Counted from the stretch's first letter, positions 1-9,975 are shown. The stretch is 64,000 nucleotides of DNA from Megamerina dolium (GCA_963854835.1 OY978530.1:40652251-40716250); one strand, 5' to 3'. The notes: generated from the sequence alone by a model not told the origin. Program-made: numbers and translations.

Positions 1-2
1 GA

Positions 3-380
3 AAATTCGGTCATTGTGGTCTCACCGATGTAAAAGTTCATCTAAATTCTGAAGTTTATCCCTATGATGAGCTGAACCTTAAAATCGAAAATTGTCGTTT
101 AGCCCTCCTACATGATATGTATTGTAAATTTCAAAAGTAATACTGCCTAAGAAATATGCAACTTTTATTAACCCCCAGTAAATTTAAATCAATTGCTCCA
201 ATCATAATAATTGATTTAACACATCAAAATGAAGCAATGAAAAGTGGACCAATTGATGTGAAGGTAATTTTCAAGACATTGAAACACATTCCTGCCAATA
301 CTTCTGCTTATGCCCTTCTCATACATGATCGTGTTATTAGCTATAACCCCATGACTGGAGAAATTAAGAAAATGATTTAA
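3..380 (+). pseudogene. Capsid-like (double jelly-roll) protein, C-terminal remnant
   Basis: One frame runs from the window edge to 380, interrupted by an in-frame TAA at 138-140. The second half contains the run SGPIDVKVIF, then PANTSAYALLIHDRVI and a terminal YNPMTG. This matches, from memory, the conserved end of large capsid-like proteins found repeatedly in insect genomes with Maverick/Polinton or adintovirus-like elements. Only the last 125 codons or so are present; the rest lies upstream of the window. The stop falls where the family has an aromatic-rich linker. No function is expected. Confidence is good that the sequence was protein-coding and moderate for the capsid assignment. Confidence 0.55.
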
Positions 381-467
381 TATGTTCAGTATGATCTTTT
401 TCTTCAAAGAGTGAAGACATTTATTACGGAATTTTCAATTTGAAATGTCAAAAGGATATATATAAAA

Positions 468-884
468 ATGCATTCTAATTATATACAAAAAGTAGTTGTT
501 GATATTCAAAGATTTAAGGGGCCTGAAAACCAATTTATTTTAAAGGATCTGGCAATATCCTTTAGCATTAATGAGGATATGCATTTTATCGTAAAACCAC
601 CATTTCCCTTCAATGATCTTCCACCATTCTATCAAAAACAAGCACGTTGGATTACATCAAAACATCACAACATTAAATGGGATACAGGATCAATCACATT
701 ACAGAGCTTATTAAATTTCATACGGGAAAATTTATTTAATTGTGAAATTTATGTTAAGGGTTACGAGAAGAAGAAGTGGCTTGAGTCATTGTTTGAACTT
801 TCAAATATATTCAATTTAGATGATTATGGATGTGAAAATTTGAACAAAATTAGAGAAAAATATGGTTATTTTGTGGTTGTATAA
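468..884 (+). CDS. Small unassigned protein of the Maverick-like element (138 aa)
   Basis: An uninterrupted 138-codon frame starts at the ATG at 468 and ends at TAA 882-884. It begins with an acidic-aromatic block (VVVDIQRFKG), has a central ARWITSKHHNIKWDTG and a later VKGYEKKKWLESL. Similar small proteins recur in insect genomes near the capsid-like gene. The spacing of an early D, a central W/H/D block and a late K-G block is loosely like a DEDD-type exonuclease fold, but I cannot show all catalytic acids, so function is unassigned. It follows the capsid-like remnant by 87 bp on the same strand, which suggests membership of the same element. It has no internal stops, unlike its neighbours. 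Confidence 0.5.
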   Translation: MHSNYIQKVVVDIQRFKGPENQFILKDLAISFSINEDMHFIVKPPFPFNDLPPFYQKQARWITSKHHNIKWDTGSITLQSLLNFIRENLFNCEIYVKGYEKKKWLESLFELSNIFNLDDYGCENLNKIREKYGYFVVV

Positions 885-1143
885 TTCATAATCAAAACTG
901 TGCTTTAATCAATGTTAGAGCCTTAAGAAAATTTTTGAATTTTGACATGAAAACATATTAATTTATATTTTTTATATTTATTTACTCATATTCATATACT
1001 TATTTAGTAATCTTAATATTAGACATGAATTGTTTATTCTAGTTTCACAATAATCTTAATACTAAGTTTTTTTAAATTAATAATTAATAAAAACTATGTA
1101 AAGAAATACAATGAAAAAACGTAAAACTAGGTTCTTTTTTCTC

Positions 1144-1500
1144 TCACTCATCGGAATTATTAAGCAATTCAACTAATTCACTGAGGTTGTAATAACCGTG
1201 TGCATTTGTGTGAATGTTATCGGCTAGAATTTCTCTTTTATCATCATTTGAAGTTAAGACAATTTTATTCATTTCACGTGTATACAAATTATGATGAATA
1301 GATCTAATTGTATGGATGGGGCGAGTTAGTATATCCCCACTATATAAAATGTTTGTGAAATCGCTGATGGTTAACCGCGATGAAATATTTTTGGGGACAC
1401 CCTTCACTTTATTCTGAACATTATGATTAACTACATCTAATGAATACATTTTAGGACGTAGTCCAATAAATTCACGTATAATTGCCCCATTATTCATCAT
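1144..1500 (-). pseudogene. Family-B DNA polymerase, C-terminal remnant
   Basis: The 118-codon minus-strand frame contains IIREFIGLRPKMYSLDVV, then KVKGVPKNI, a middle block TRPIHTIRSIHHNLYT and NKIVLTSNDDKREIL. This order is typical of the extreme C-terminus of the protein-primed family-B polymerases carried by Maverick/Polinton and adintovirus-like elements, after the polymerase palm. A stop lies directly upstream of the first codons in the same frame, and no upstream palm or exonuclease motifs are visible between 1500 and 2100, so only a tail fragment survives. It runs toward the capsid-side genes. Confidence 0.55.
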
Positions 1501-1503
1501 CTA

Positions 1504-2096
1504 GAGAATATTTAGTTAAATTTCGTTAATTAAATATTGAAAAATAAGCCGGTATCAGAGCATTTCCCAAAACGTCTTTTGAAAAATACGTTGTTCGGTG
1601 AACACGATAATTCGGCGTAGAATTATCTGAAATCAAAAATGTTGTTAAATTTACTTAAAGTATGAGTTAATTCTCTGCTCTCCGTCCTTGTTGAGTTATC
1701 ATTTTCGTTTTTCAACAGTTCGTGGTCTATTTAAGCAAAAAACGCGATTTCGCGCTAAATTTTCCGCTATTTTTTAGGGGACAAACTACCTTAATATGAA
1801 AATGGAAAAATGTAAATAACGGGAGGGGGAGGCATTTTATACCAAGAAAGTATGTTTCGAGTTTGAAAAGAATCGGTCGAATAGATTTTGCAGGATCGTG
1901 TTCACGGTCTTCGAAAAATTGGTTTTCAGAAAAACACGTTTGAAGTTTTTTTTTTCAAAAAGTGAGAAAACAATTTTTTGTTGTAACTTACACTGAATCA
2001 TCGATCCCAGTTCCATAAAGTACGTTCCCGGCAGCAATCTCGTTGTCTTGGAAAATGAAAAAAAATCGATTTTCCGAATCTGCTTATTAAAAACGG
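1504..2096. other. No recognisable gene
   Basis: AT-rich sequence without a recognisable protein, RNA gene or terminal repeat. A 66-codon minus-strand frame (1837-2037) has no family resemblance and is probably chance. Confidence 0.4.
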
Positions 2097-2356
2097 AGTG
2101 CGATTAGTCAACACGGATAGTTCAGTGCATCTGCTATATAGGAAGGAAAGAGATAACTAGGTTTAGTATAAAATAGAAATATGATAGTGAGAAAAGAAAA
2201 TGACTTTCATATGCTCCCTTGAAAATGTAATTTCTGCAGATTCCAACGTTATGTTACCTACCAATCCGTATTGACTAATCGCTCTTGTAGCTTTTGTATA
2301 AAACAGATCGGAATAGCTGATCCGTTACGTATCGATACGTGTTGACCAATCGCACT
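2097..2356 (+). mobile_element. MITE-like element, copy 1
   Basis: A 260-bp non-coding unit is bounded by inverted repeats: AGTGCGATTAGTCAACACG at 2097-2115 and its near-perfect complement ending in CGTGTTGACCAATCGCACT at 2338-2356. The interior has no reading frame. About 220 bp of it (2138-2357) recur in inverted orientation at 9028-9247 at roughly 85-90% identity, confirming a dispersed repeat. Target duplication is not clear. The family is unnamed here. Confidence 0.65.
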
Positions 2357-2689
2357 ATAAATCGTTATTATTCGTTGGTTGCTCTCTCTCAACGCCCAAA
2401 CTCTATCGCTTTGATTCGTTGTGCAAGTTAACATAGCAGCTTGATATTGACGAGCGAATCGTATGCTGCACCCTCAAACGCAATTTTAAAATACGCTGCT
2501 GTCTTCAAAAGCACATCTTTTTAAGCGCATAAAGAGTGCATGATTGCATTGCAATGCAAATCTCTCAAATGAGCTTTGTGAGTTTATCCGCGCTCAGAAA
2601 AGCTACTGCTACTGTACTTAAGCTACTGAGCAACACAGTATCATGATAGCGGAATGCGCGATCACTTAAAAATAAGATAGCAAATAAGA

Positions 2690-2692
<3 letters not shown>
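2357..2692. other. No recognisable gene
   Basis: Single-copy-looking AT-rich DNA leading into a TA microsatellite. Nothing recognised on either strand. Confidence 0.4.

Positions 2693-2765
<73 letters not shown>
2693..2765. repeat. (TA)n microsatellite
   Basis: Pure TA dinucleotide tract directly abutting the left terminal repeat of the Bari-like transposon. A further TA tract lies on its other side, so the element probably inserted inside one tract. Confidence 0.95.
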
Positions 2766-2768
<3 letters not shown>

Positions 2769-4413
2769 TGGCTCCCAGCTTATTTCGTACAGTGACAGTT
2801 TAAAAATTGCTGCAGTCGTAATTCCTAATATAGCAAAAATTTGAACAAAATATAAATGCCATTTTAGAAAGGAAGGTTTGTTTTTTATTTTCCAAAATTT
2901 ACTTTTTCAAAATTTTAGTGTTTGACACTATAAAAAAATAAAATAAGAAAAAAATAGGAAAATTCATGTCACAGCTTATTTCGTACAGTCTCTTTAAGTT
3001 CAAACTAAAAACAAAGTAAGTTGATTTTAATATTTAGTTGACATCCCTTAGCGTTAATGACAGCCTGGAGTCTATTTGGCATTGAATCCACCAATTTTTG
3101 AGTGATGTCTGGTGTGATTTTTTTCCATTCTTCCATCAGTACCTTCTTTAGGTCTTGCTTATTAGAAATCTTGTGTGTTCTTATTTTATTGTCCAAAATA
3201 GACCAAAGATTTTCAATCACATTCATGTCAGGTGACTGTGGTGGTGGAGACATCAAGTGTGGGCAGTTCCAAATAAGCCAAGATTGCACAATCCCAGATT
3301 TATGTTTTGGGTCATTATCTTGGTAGTACCGAAATTCTTCCCGCAAACCCAGTTTGTCTGCACTTTGAAGTAAATTGTTTTTCAGAATCTCGAGGTACTT
3401 CATTTTGTCCATTGTTTCCTCAATAAAAACCAATTCACCTACTCCGGCTGCTGATATACAGGCCCAAACCATCACGCTACCGCCACCATGCTTCACTGTG
3501 GGCTTAAGGTTCTCCTTGTTTAGCTCGGTATTCGCTTTACGCCAAACATATGACATTCCGTCCGAGCCAAAAATATTAAACTTAGACTCATCCGCGAAAA
3601 TAACGGTATTCCAGAACGCAGGAGTCTTAATAATATGCTCTTTGGCGAAGTCAAGTCGGCGTTGTATATTCATTTTTGAAATGAATGGTTTCTTTCGGGC
3701 TACTCTACCGTTCAAGTCATGATTGCGCAGCACACGTCGGACAGTTTCAGCACTGGATGATTTTCCTATTTCACGCTGAACCTCTGCAGCCAACTTCGGA
3801 GCGGATAACTTTGGATTTTTCTTAATTTTTCGTACAATATAACGCTCGTCTGAAGCGTTGAAAATCTTATTAGGTGCTTCTCTGCCCTTGTTCTCCAACC
3901 GATTTTCGCGAACGAAGCGTTGAATGATGTATTGGACAGTTGAGGCACTTAAATTTGTCATTTCAGCAATTTTTCGCACACTCTGACCTTTCCTAAAATG
4001 GTTAATTACCAGTTTACGCTGTTCCATCGTTGTACGACGACCCATAACGCTAAATGTTTAATTTACAGCACTTTAACTATTTAAAATAATAATAATAAAA
4101 ATTGTTATAATAGTTAAAAAGGTCCAAAAACTCATACAATTCAAAAAAACTTTGTAACTGCGCGGCAGAATGAAACTTACTTACATTGAAGTTTGTGTAC
4201 GAAATAAGATGTGAGCTGAAAATCAGCTGATCAATAGTTTTTCTCTCTTGCATGACAAAAAGAACAATTTTTGGGGTTCCCCGTTTTCTTATTAGGTTTA
4301 CTAAACACATACATAGACATCTACATTCAAAACTTATTGATAAGTTTTTTAGTTTCGATGTTACAGCCATGTACATAAAAATATATACACTGTACGAAAT
4401 AAGCTGTGAGCCA

Positions 4414-4416
<3 letters not shown>
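2766..4416 (-). mobile_element. Bari-like Tc1 transposon, copy 1 (1,651 bp)
   Basis: The element starts CAGTGGCTCCCAGCTTATTT at 2766 and ends with the near-complement at 4416, flanked by TA. It has the IR/DR layout of Bari-type Tc1 elements: a second copy of the core CAGCTTATTTCGTACAGT lies about 200 bp inside the left end (2971-2990), with a matching inner copy near 4194-4218. It carries one intact minus-strand transposase. A second 1,651-bp copy at 47540-49190 is nearly identical, pointing to recent spread. Confidence 0.92.
3005..4045 (-). CDS. Tc1/Bari-type DD34E transposase (346 aa)
   Basis: The enzyme would bind the terminal repeats and cut and paste the element into TA sites. Residues about 8-45 form a helix-turn-helix (KGQSVRKIAEMTNLSASTVQ), and a second DNA-binding helical region covers about 65-120. 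The catalytic triad is visible: D152 in FADESKF, D243 in YQDNDPKH, and E278 in PDMNVIENLW, with 34 residues between the last two. HGGGSVMVWAC (about 186-196) is the usual glycine-rich box. The length is normal for Bari-type transposases (about 340 aa). The ATG at 4043-4045 is the first of the frame and precedes the HTH. No stop or frameshift is present, so this copy may be functional. Confidence 0.93.
   Translation of the reverse strand: MGRRTTMEQRKLVINHFRKGQSVRKIAEMTNLSASTVQYIIQRFVRENRLENKGREAPNKIFNASDERYIVRKIKKNPKLSAPKLAAEVQREIGKSSSAETVRRVLRNHDLNGRVARKKPFISKMNIQRRLDFAKEHIIKTPAFWNTVIFADESKFNIFGSDGMSYVWRKANTELNKENLKPTVKHGGGSVMVWACISAAGVGELVFIEETMDKMKYLEILKNNLLQSADKLGLREEFRYYQDNDPKHKSGIVQSWLIWNCPHLMSPPPQSPDMNVIENLWSILDNKIRTHKISNKQDLKKVLMEEWKKITPDITQKLVDSMPNRLQAVINAKGCQLNIKINLLCF

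Positions 4417-4470
<54 letters not shown>
4417..4470. repeat. (TA)n microsatellite between two transposons
   Basis: A TA tract fills the gap between the right end of the Bari-like element and the left end of the long-TIR element, and TA tracts flank both on their outer sides. Both elements appear to have inserted in the same tract. Confidence 0.95.
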
Positions 4471-4474
<4 letters not shown>

Positions 4475-4741
4475 GGTGGGTCAAATTTTTTCGACCCAAA
4501 GGCTCATCGTGATTCTTATTTTATGGGTCATTCTAAGCAAATTTGCCAAAGAAACCATAGCTCTAAAATGAAGCTCGAGCCCCCGGTTTTTCAAAATAGG
4601 TATTTTTTCTAGAAATATTCGAGAATAGAGGCAAAAAATGCTATTTCCTTTAGCCAAATGTGTATGTGGGGGTTTTTTGGGTCGCGGAATCCATTTTTGA
4701 CATTAATTTTTATTTTTGAGTGCCGCCAGAGGGCGCTTTCG
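4471..4741 (+). repeat. Left long terminal inverted repeat
   Basis: Pairs with 6329-6610 in inverted orientation. The best-conserved blocks are the outer TTAGGGTGGGTCAAAT, a middle block CAAAGAAACCATAGCTCTAA, a block around CCAAATGTGTATGTGGGGGT and the inner AGAGGGCGCTTTCG. Confidence 0.85.
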
Positions 4742-5005
4742 TAAAAATATACGATACTGTTGTGGAAATAGACGAATTTTTGACTTTGTATTGAATATAT
4801 TCAAAATACATACTCGAATTATAAATTGTTAAATCATATTCCATACATTTTGTTCCTTTTTCCAGCTTTTCTAAAAATAAAATCGATAGATTTCAAGCTA
4901 AGACCTAAATCACATTTTTACCAGCTTTTGAAGGAAGAAAACCTCAAAATCTAGCTGGAAAATCTTAATATTTATAAATTAATTAATTAATATTTAATTT
5001 TAAAC

Positions 5006-5982
5006 ATGGATCTATTGCCGTCAACATCACAAGCCGCACCAACATCAATAAGTACCGAAAGTAGTTTGAAACATATGCCTTCTCACGATGTTCCTGCTTT
5101 TGGTATGTCTTCTGATTTGACTGGTCTGAATCTGCCAACTAAATAGGATATTTTAAGATGTTATTTTTTCTTGGCCGAACGTGCTAAAATGCAAAGTAAA
5201 ATGTTTTCATATAAAACATTTACTCCTCAAGTGACAGACAAATTGATTGGAATTTGGAGCAAACTAAATATTGAAATTATATGCAAACGAAATATTGTTA
5301 GAAAATTGAATACCTTGCTTGACAAATACTACACTGCAGATAAATGCAAAGCAAAAGGCTCCAGTCTCACATCTTTCTTACGATCCATAAATATACGCCA
5401 AGTTACTTCAATATTAAATATTACAACTCTGTCGTGCACGGTAGTGTATTATTTTATAAATTCATACGTTGGACTCAATATTTGGATTCGTATTTAAGCC
5501 AAATTGTAAATAATGTTGTTAAAGAAAACTCGTATTATGCTCATTCAGAAAACATTTTATTGGCAATGTTGTTCGACGATGAAAAAAAAATACGCGACTT
5601 AGCTCTAAAAAAAATTTTACACTACCGTAACCATGTGGAAGATCCGATGCTACTGAGAGTTTATAAAAAGCCTATCATAAACTTCAATTGCACAGATTTT
5701 ACGAATATGATTGACATGAATGATAATTCAATCTTATTCGAACCACCATTCACTCGAAATATTCCTTATGAATATCTACAACAATATTTAGAAGACATTG
5801 ATCCACCGCTGCCTTATCCGAAAATTCCAGTACACATACAAGGAACGGAAAGACATGTTCAATTGCTGGCTAGTGTATCCAAAAGAGTTTTAGAACATAA
5901 TCGAGAAGGAGTTATGGCGGTGACATTAGAAAGTCGTGAAAAATTCGCTAGACTTGACAGCAAGAAAGACTTTCAAAAATAA
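5006..5982 (+). pseudogene. Broken gene of the long-TIR element, unknown protein family
   Basis: The frame opens at ATG 5006 and has an in-frame TAG at 5144-5146. It continues with LAERAKMQSKMFSYKTFTPQ and KLNIEIICKRNIVRKLN, then loses frame between about 5390 and 5497 and resumes in another frame to TAA 5980-5982. The late part holds FDDEKKIRDLALKKIL, EPPFTRNIPYEYL and the run PVHIQGTERHVQLLASVSKR. The last block resembles, from memory, uncharacterised multi-copy proteins in arthropod and cnidarian genomes, but I cannot name the family or a catalytic centre. As the only gene between the long terminal repeats it is the best candidate for the mobility protein. An intact version would be about 325 aa, short for a transposase. 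Confidence 0.6.
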
Positions 5983-6172
5983 CTCCTTCGCGTTTATTTC
6001 CTAAAACTCTTCGTTTTGTTTCTTAATTACTGAATTCAATTAATTTTTTTTATTAATTACATTTTATATGCTTTTATTATTTGTTATGTTGAATTTTAGA
6101 AGAAAAAAATAAAGTAAAATATGCTTTGTTTACTCTTTGTCTTAAATTCGATATAGGTCGTGAATGAATAAC

Positions 6173-6188
6173 CCCCCCCCCCCCCCCC
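6173..6188. repeat. Poly-C tract
   Basis: An uninterrupted run of about 16 C lies inside the long-TIR element downstream of the broken gene. Its exact length may be affected by sequencing. Confidence 0.8.
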
Positions 6189-6328
6189 TTACCCCATCAT
6201 TTTTAACGCTAAACACTCTGGGCTATTTAAAGTTTTGGGTTGTCTTATGAGAAAGTCAAATATTCGTCAATTTACACGAAAAATTTCGTAAATTTCCCCA
6301 AAAAAAAACGATAAAATTAAAAAATGAA

Positions 6329-6606
6329 CGAAAGCGCCCTCTGGTGGTGCTCAAAAATAAAAATAGATCTCAAAAATGGATTCCTCGATCCAAAAACCCC
6401 CACATACACATTTGGCTAGAGAAAATAGCATTTTTTTTTACATCTATTCTTGAGTATTTGGGGAAAAAACCTATTTTGAAAAAGCCGGGGGCTCGAAAAT
6501 CATTTTAGAGCTATGGTTTCTTTGGAAAAGTATCTTCAAATGACGTAGAACAAGAATCTCGATGAGCTCCTTAACATTTTTTCGGCCCCCTACAATTTGA
6601 CCCACC

Positions 6607-6610
<4 letters not shown>
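6329..6610 (-). repeat. Right long terminal inverted repeat
   Basis: Inverted partner of 4471-4741. The outer end CCCACCCTAA sits at 6601-6610, directly followed by a TA microsatellite. Confidence 0.85.

Positions 6611-6671
<61 letters not shown>
6611..6671. repeat. (TA)n microsatellite
   Basis: TA tract on the outer right flank of the long-TIR element. Confidence 0.95.
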
Positions 6672-6676
<5 letters not shown>

Positions 6677-6885
6677 TGGGAGGAACAAGTAGATTGAGAA
6701 GTGCAAAGGAGTGAAAGGGATGGATACGTATAACGGCGAACGACCAGAAGAGAAAAGAGAATTAAAACAGAAATAGAAACCTAAAAAACTAGTGAAAGGC
6801 TTTGCCTTTCTAGCAAAGCCACAAACCGTTAATACTTTCAGGCTTGCAGCCAAATCATAAAACGTTTGGAAATATTTTTCATAGT
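6672..6885 (-). repeat. Dispersed non-coding repeat, copy 1
   Basis: About 210 bp match 15545-15758 in inverted orientation at about 90% identity. Both copies contain a self-complementary block around AAAGGCTTTGCCTTTCTAGC and the run AACCGTTAATACTTTCAGGC. No coding capacity is evident. The copy at 15545 lacks the adjacent TA tract, so the tract here is separate from the repeat. Confidence 0.7.
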
Positions 6886-7109
6886 ATATTTTGAGGATAC
6901 ATAATTTAAATAACACATATTTTGTACATGCTAACATACTTACGTTACCGCCATTCCTTTGAAGCGTACACCCGAAAAACGCGGAGATGCAGGGTTTACC
7001 CTGAGTAGTAAACGGAGAAACCATGAGCTATCCCCCGGGTGTTGAGACTAGGTTACTGGTAAACTTGATCATCTAGCTTCAAAGGAAGATATAGATGAAC
7101 TTAAAGAAG

Positions 7110-8075
7110 CCTTGAGCTACCTCTTTAGATCATTTCTCCGCTGTATGATACCCCAAGTGAGGTCATGGATCCTTGGCTTTCGGTGGGCGGGTTTAACTGT
7201 GCCAAGTTGTTCATCTGCTATGTGCCTGATTGTGGTGCTAGTAGTTTCCCAGCTGGTGCCTTCGTTGATGTTGATTAGCTTTTCACGTAGTTTGCTGACT
7301 ATTTCGTTTCTGGTGTTGATGTTCCGCAGATAATGAACGTTGTAGCGCTTATATCTGCATTGTAAGTTAAATTTCTTTCTGCATTTCAGCTTGATTTTAA
7401 CGTCGTCAGTGATTTGCACTTGATCACTATCAATATCGGCTCCCCTTCTATTTCTGACATCACGTAGCGAGCCTCTCCCACTTCCGACTGACACAGATGT
7501 GGTCTAGCTGGTTTCGAGTTTTACCATTCGGCGAGGTCCATGTGTATTTATGAATTTCCTTGTGAGGAAATATGGAACCGCCAATAACCAGTTGGAAGGT
7601 TTAACACAAGTCGTCTTTTACCATGCAATCAGCGTCTTCCGTAACTTGTCGGTGAACATTACTGTGGAATCGCGCCAGGATTATGCGGTCAGAGATTGGT
7701 TTCCAGGAATGCAAGGTGTTGCGCATATTCTTGGATATAATTATGCCAACTCCACTCTCACCTCTGACTTTCTCCCACTGCCCTTCTACCTCATTTCGCT
7801 TATACCTAGCACGTTGATGTTGTATGCTGTCATCTGCACTTCAAGTTGCTCCTGTCTGGAGGCTTTCCTGAGAGTTCTTACATTCCATTGACCTATTCTT
7901 ATCCGGGTGCGTGGGCCAAATGTCATCATCATAGGTGTTTGTCTGTATCCGAGGCTTTTCCTTGTGTACGTTACGTTAATCGGTTTGTGTATACAATAGG
8001 TAAGTGCTTGGCCTACCGCTAGCGATCTCAAGTGATGGGGCTGCCATCTGACGTCACTTGAAAAAAACGCTTTCG
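7110..8075 (-). pseudogene. Decayed LINE, endonuclease domain only
   Basis: In several minus-strand frames the pieces of an APE-type endonuclease appear in order: RIRIGQWNVRTLRKASRQ and NINVLGISEMR (about 7786-7920), VRGESGVGIIISKNMR (about 7730-7770), HKYTWTSPNGKTRNQLDHIC (about 7490-7560), and the C-terminal VRNRRGADIDSDQ (about 7430-7460). Frames shift at least three times. The downstream part (7117-7420) corresponds to the linker after the endonuclease; no reverse transcriptase is present. The motif style resembles RTE/CR1-group LINEs, but the clade is uncertain. The copy is dead. Confidence 0.7.
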
Positions 8076-8267
8076 CCTGAAGCGCCATCTGTGCTTAATT
8101 TGTTTTGCTATTGAATACCGAAAGTAAGACACACAAATGGTTGGGAACTTCGCTAAATTGATCATGAAGTGCGTAAGTACATTAATTGACCGCTTTCCCT
8201 TACTGTCGCTGCTATGCACCACGCAACTGCACTTTCTTGTTCTTTCTATCAATTATTAAGTGCGCGT

Positions 8268-8599
8268 GGTGCCGTGGCTCAGTGGTTACTGTGTTGGCCT
8301 TCTGATCTGTAGGTCGTGGTTCAATCCCCGGCTCATGCATAACAAATTTAATATCGAAAAGTTTTTTCTTTCGAACGGTACCCACCTGTCGGCAAGCAAT
8401 TGGCAATTCTTCCGACAGTAACAACTTGCCATGAAAAAGCTTCTAAAAGAACTCTGTGACAAAGCTCAGAAAAAGTGATGTCGCAAGGGTTCTGCCGTTC
8501 GGAACCGGATAAATTAAGTAGGTCCCTTCTGATACTGTTCAAAATTTAAGTAATTGAAGATAAGCTTGGCCAATGAGCCCTTTGGGGCTTTAAGTGCCA
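8268..8599 (+). mobile_element. tRNA-derived SINE, copy 1
   Basis: The head GGTGCCGTGGCTCAGTGGTT contains a pol III A box (TGGCTCAGTGG), followed at tRNA spacing by a B box (GGTTCAATCCC). The body runs about 330 bp and ends ...GGGGCTTTAAGTGCCA, directly followed by a TA microsatellite. A nearly identical copy lies at 9354-9697; partial copies occur at 40381, 44149 and 49367 (minus). The recurrence with one 5' head and one 3' end defines a SINE family. Confidence 0.88.
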
Positions 8600-8603
8600 T
8601 ATA

Positions 8604-8696
<93 letters not shown>
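8600..8696. repeat. (TA)n microsatellite at SINE 3' end
   Basis: TA tract starting immediately at the SINE 3' end. The second full SINE copy also ends in a TA tract, so the tract is probably seeded by the SINE tail. Confidence 0.93.
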
Positions 8697-8702
<6 letters not shown>

Positions 8703-8895
8703 TAAGGTATATTGATGAAGGATTAAAGATGATTTGGATACATACAGGAAGTTTTGTTAGGATTAGGATAATAAAGAGTGACGGGAAAAATTGGGAAGAT
8801 GGAAAAAGCGCAGGATCAGATTGTCACCACTGGGGCTCGAACCTGTGACCTCCGGGGTGATAGTCTAGTGCTCTAACGTTAGACTACAGAGGCCA
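8697..8895 (-). mobile_element. tRNA-related sequence, possible second SINE family
   Basis: On the minus strand, 8822-8894 form a 74-nt tRNA-sized stretch with a B-box-like GGTTCGAGCCC. Acceptor and T stems do not pair properly, so a functional tRNA is unlikely. With the non-coding sequence to its left it could be a tRNA-derived SINE of a different family. No second copy was found in the window. Confidence 0.4.
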
Positions 8896-9027
8896 TTGTA
8901 TATAAAATATAGTTCACATATATTTAATTTTTTTTACTTTCGAACATGCATGCACAATGATACATGGTAACATTGTAATGTATGTATACAAGAGAGAACA
9001 GTCGATTTCTGCGTTGTAGCTACGGGC

Positions 9028-9247
9028 ATAATAGTGCAATTAGTCAACACGTATCGGTAGGCAACGGATCAGCTGTTCCGATCTTTTTCATACAAAACCC
9101 ATAAGAGCGATTAGTCAAAACGGATTCGTAGGTAACGTAACGTTGGAATCTGTAGAAATTAGATTTTCAACGGAGGATATGAGATTCATTCTCTTTTCTC
9201 TCTATCATATTTCTATTTTATACCAAACCTAGTTATCTCTTGCCTTC
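9028..9247 (-). mobile_element. MITE-like element, copy 2 (partial)
   Basis: Inverted copy of 2138-2357. The TIR-type end (complement of CGTGTTGACTAATTGCACT) is kept at 9028-9050. Similarity stops near 9247, before the position of the other terminal repeat, so this copy lacks one end. Confidence 0.65.
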
Positions 9248-9353
9248 CCATGTTTTTACGTATGGCCGCTACGTCGGTGGCTAGTTGAATCTTAAGGCAA
9301 ATACAATACTCTCTTGTACAAGATATATTCCAATATAGGCATAACGATGGGTT

Positions 9354-9975
<622 letters not shown>

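Larger units (their letters stand above)
1..1500. mobile_element. Maverick/Polinton-like (adintovirus-like) remnant
   Basis: Three protein remnants sit together here: a capsid-like C-terminus and a small unassigned protein on the plus strand, and the C-terminal tail of a protein-primed-type DNA polymerase B on the minus strand. Capsid and polymerase genes on opposite, converging strands fit the large self-synthesising Maverick/Polinton elements and related adintovirus-like insertions. The left part lies outside the window. No terminal repeats, integrase, ATPase or protease are visible. All reading frames are short, and the capsid and polymerase pieces are broken or truncated, so this is a dead copy. 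Assignment rests on recognising the families, not on a search. Confidence 0.6.
4471..6610 (+). mobile_element. Unassigned DNA element with about 275-bp terminal inverted repeats
   Basis: A 2.14-kb unit begins TTAGGGTGGGTCAAAT at 4471 and ends with the complement at 6610. The inverted repeats extend about 271 bp on the left and 282 bp on the right at roughly 75-80% identity, ending inside at a shared GAAAGCGCCCTCTGG-type block. Between them is a single broken gene with no DDE, RT, recombinase or helicase motif that I can recognise. An AATAAA lies downstream near 6108. The target duplication cannot be read because both flanks are TA repeats. The ends resemble no superfamily I can name with confidence. 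Confidence 0.75.

Noticed and set aside
8268..8340. Possible functional tRNA gene at the SINE head
   Set aside because: The sequence recurs five times joined to the same non-tRNA body, so it is a SINE promoter, not a tRNA gene.
8822..8894. Possible functional tRNA gene on the minus strand
   Set aside because: B box and length fit, but acceptor and T stems do not pair and the anticodon arm is not formed; more likely a tRNA-derived SINE or pseudogene.
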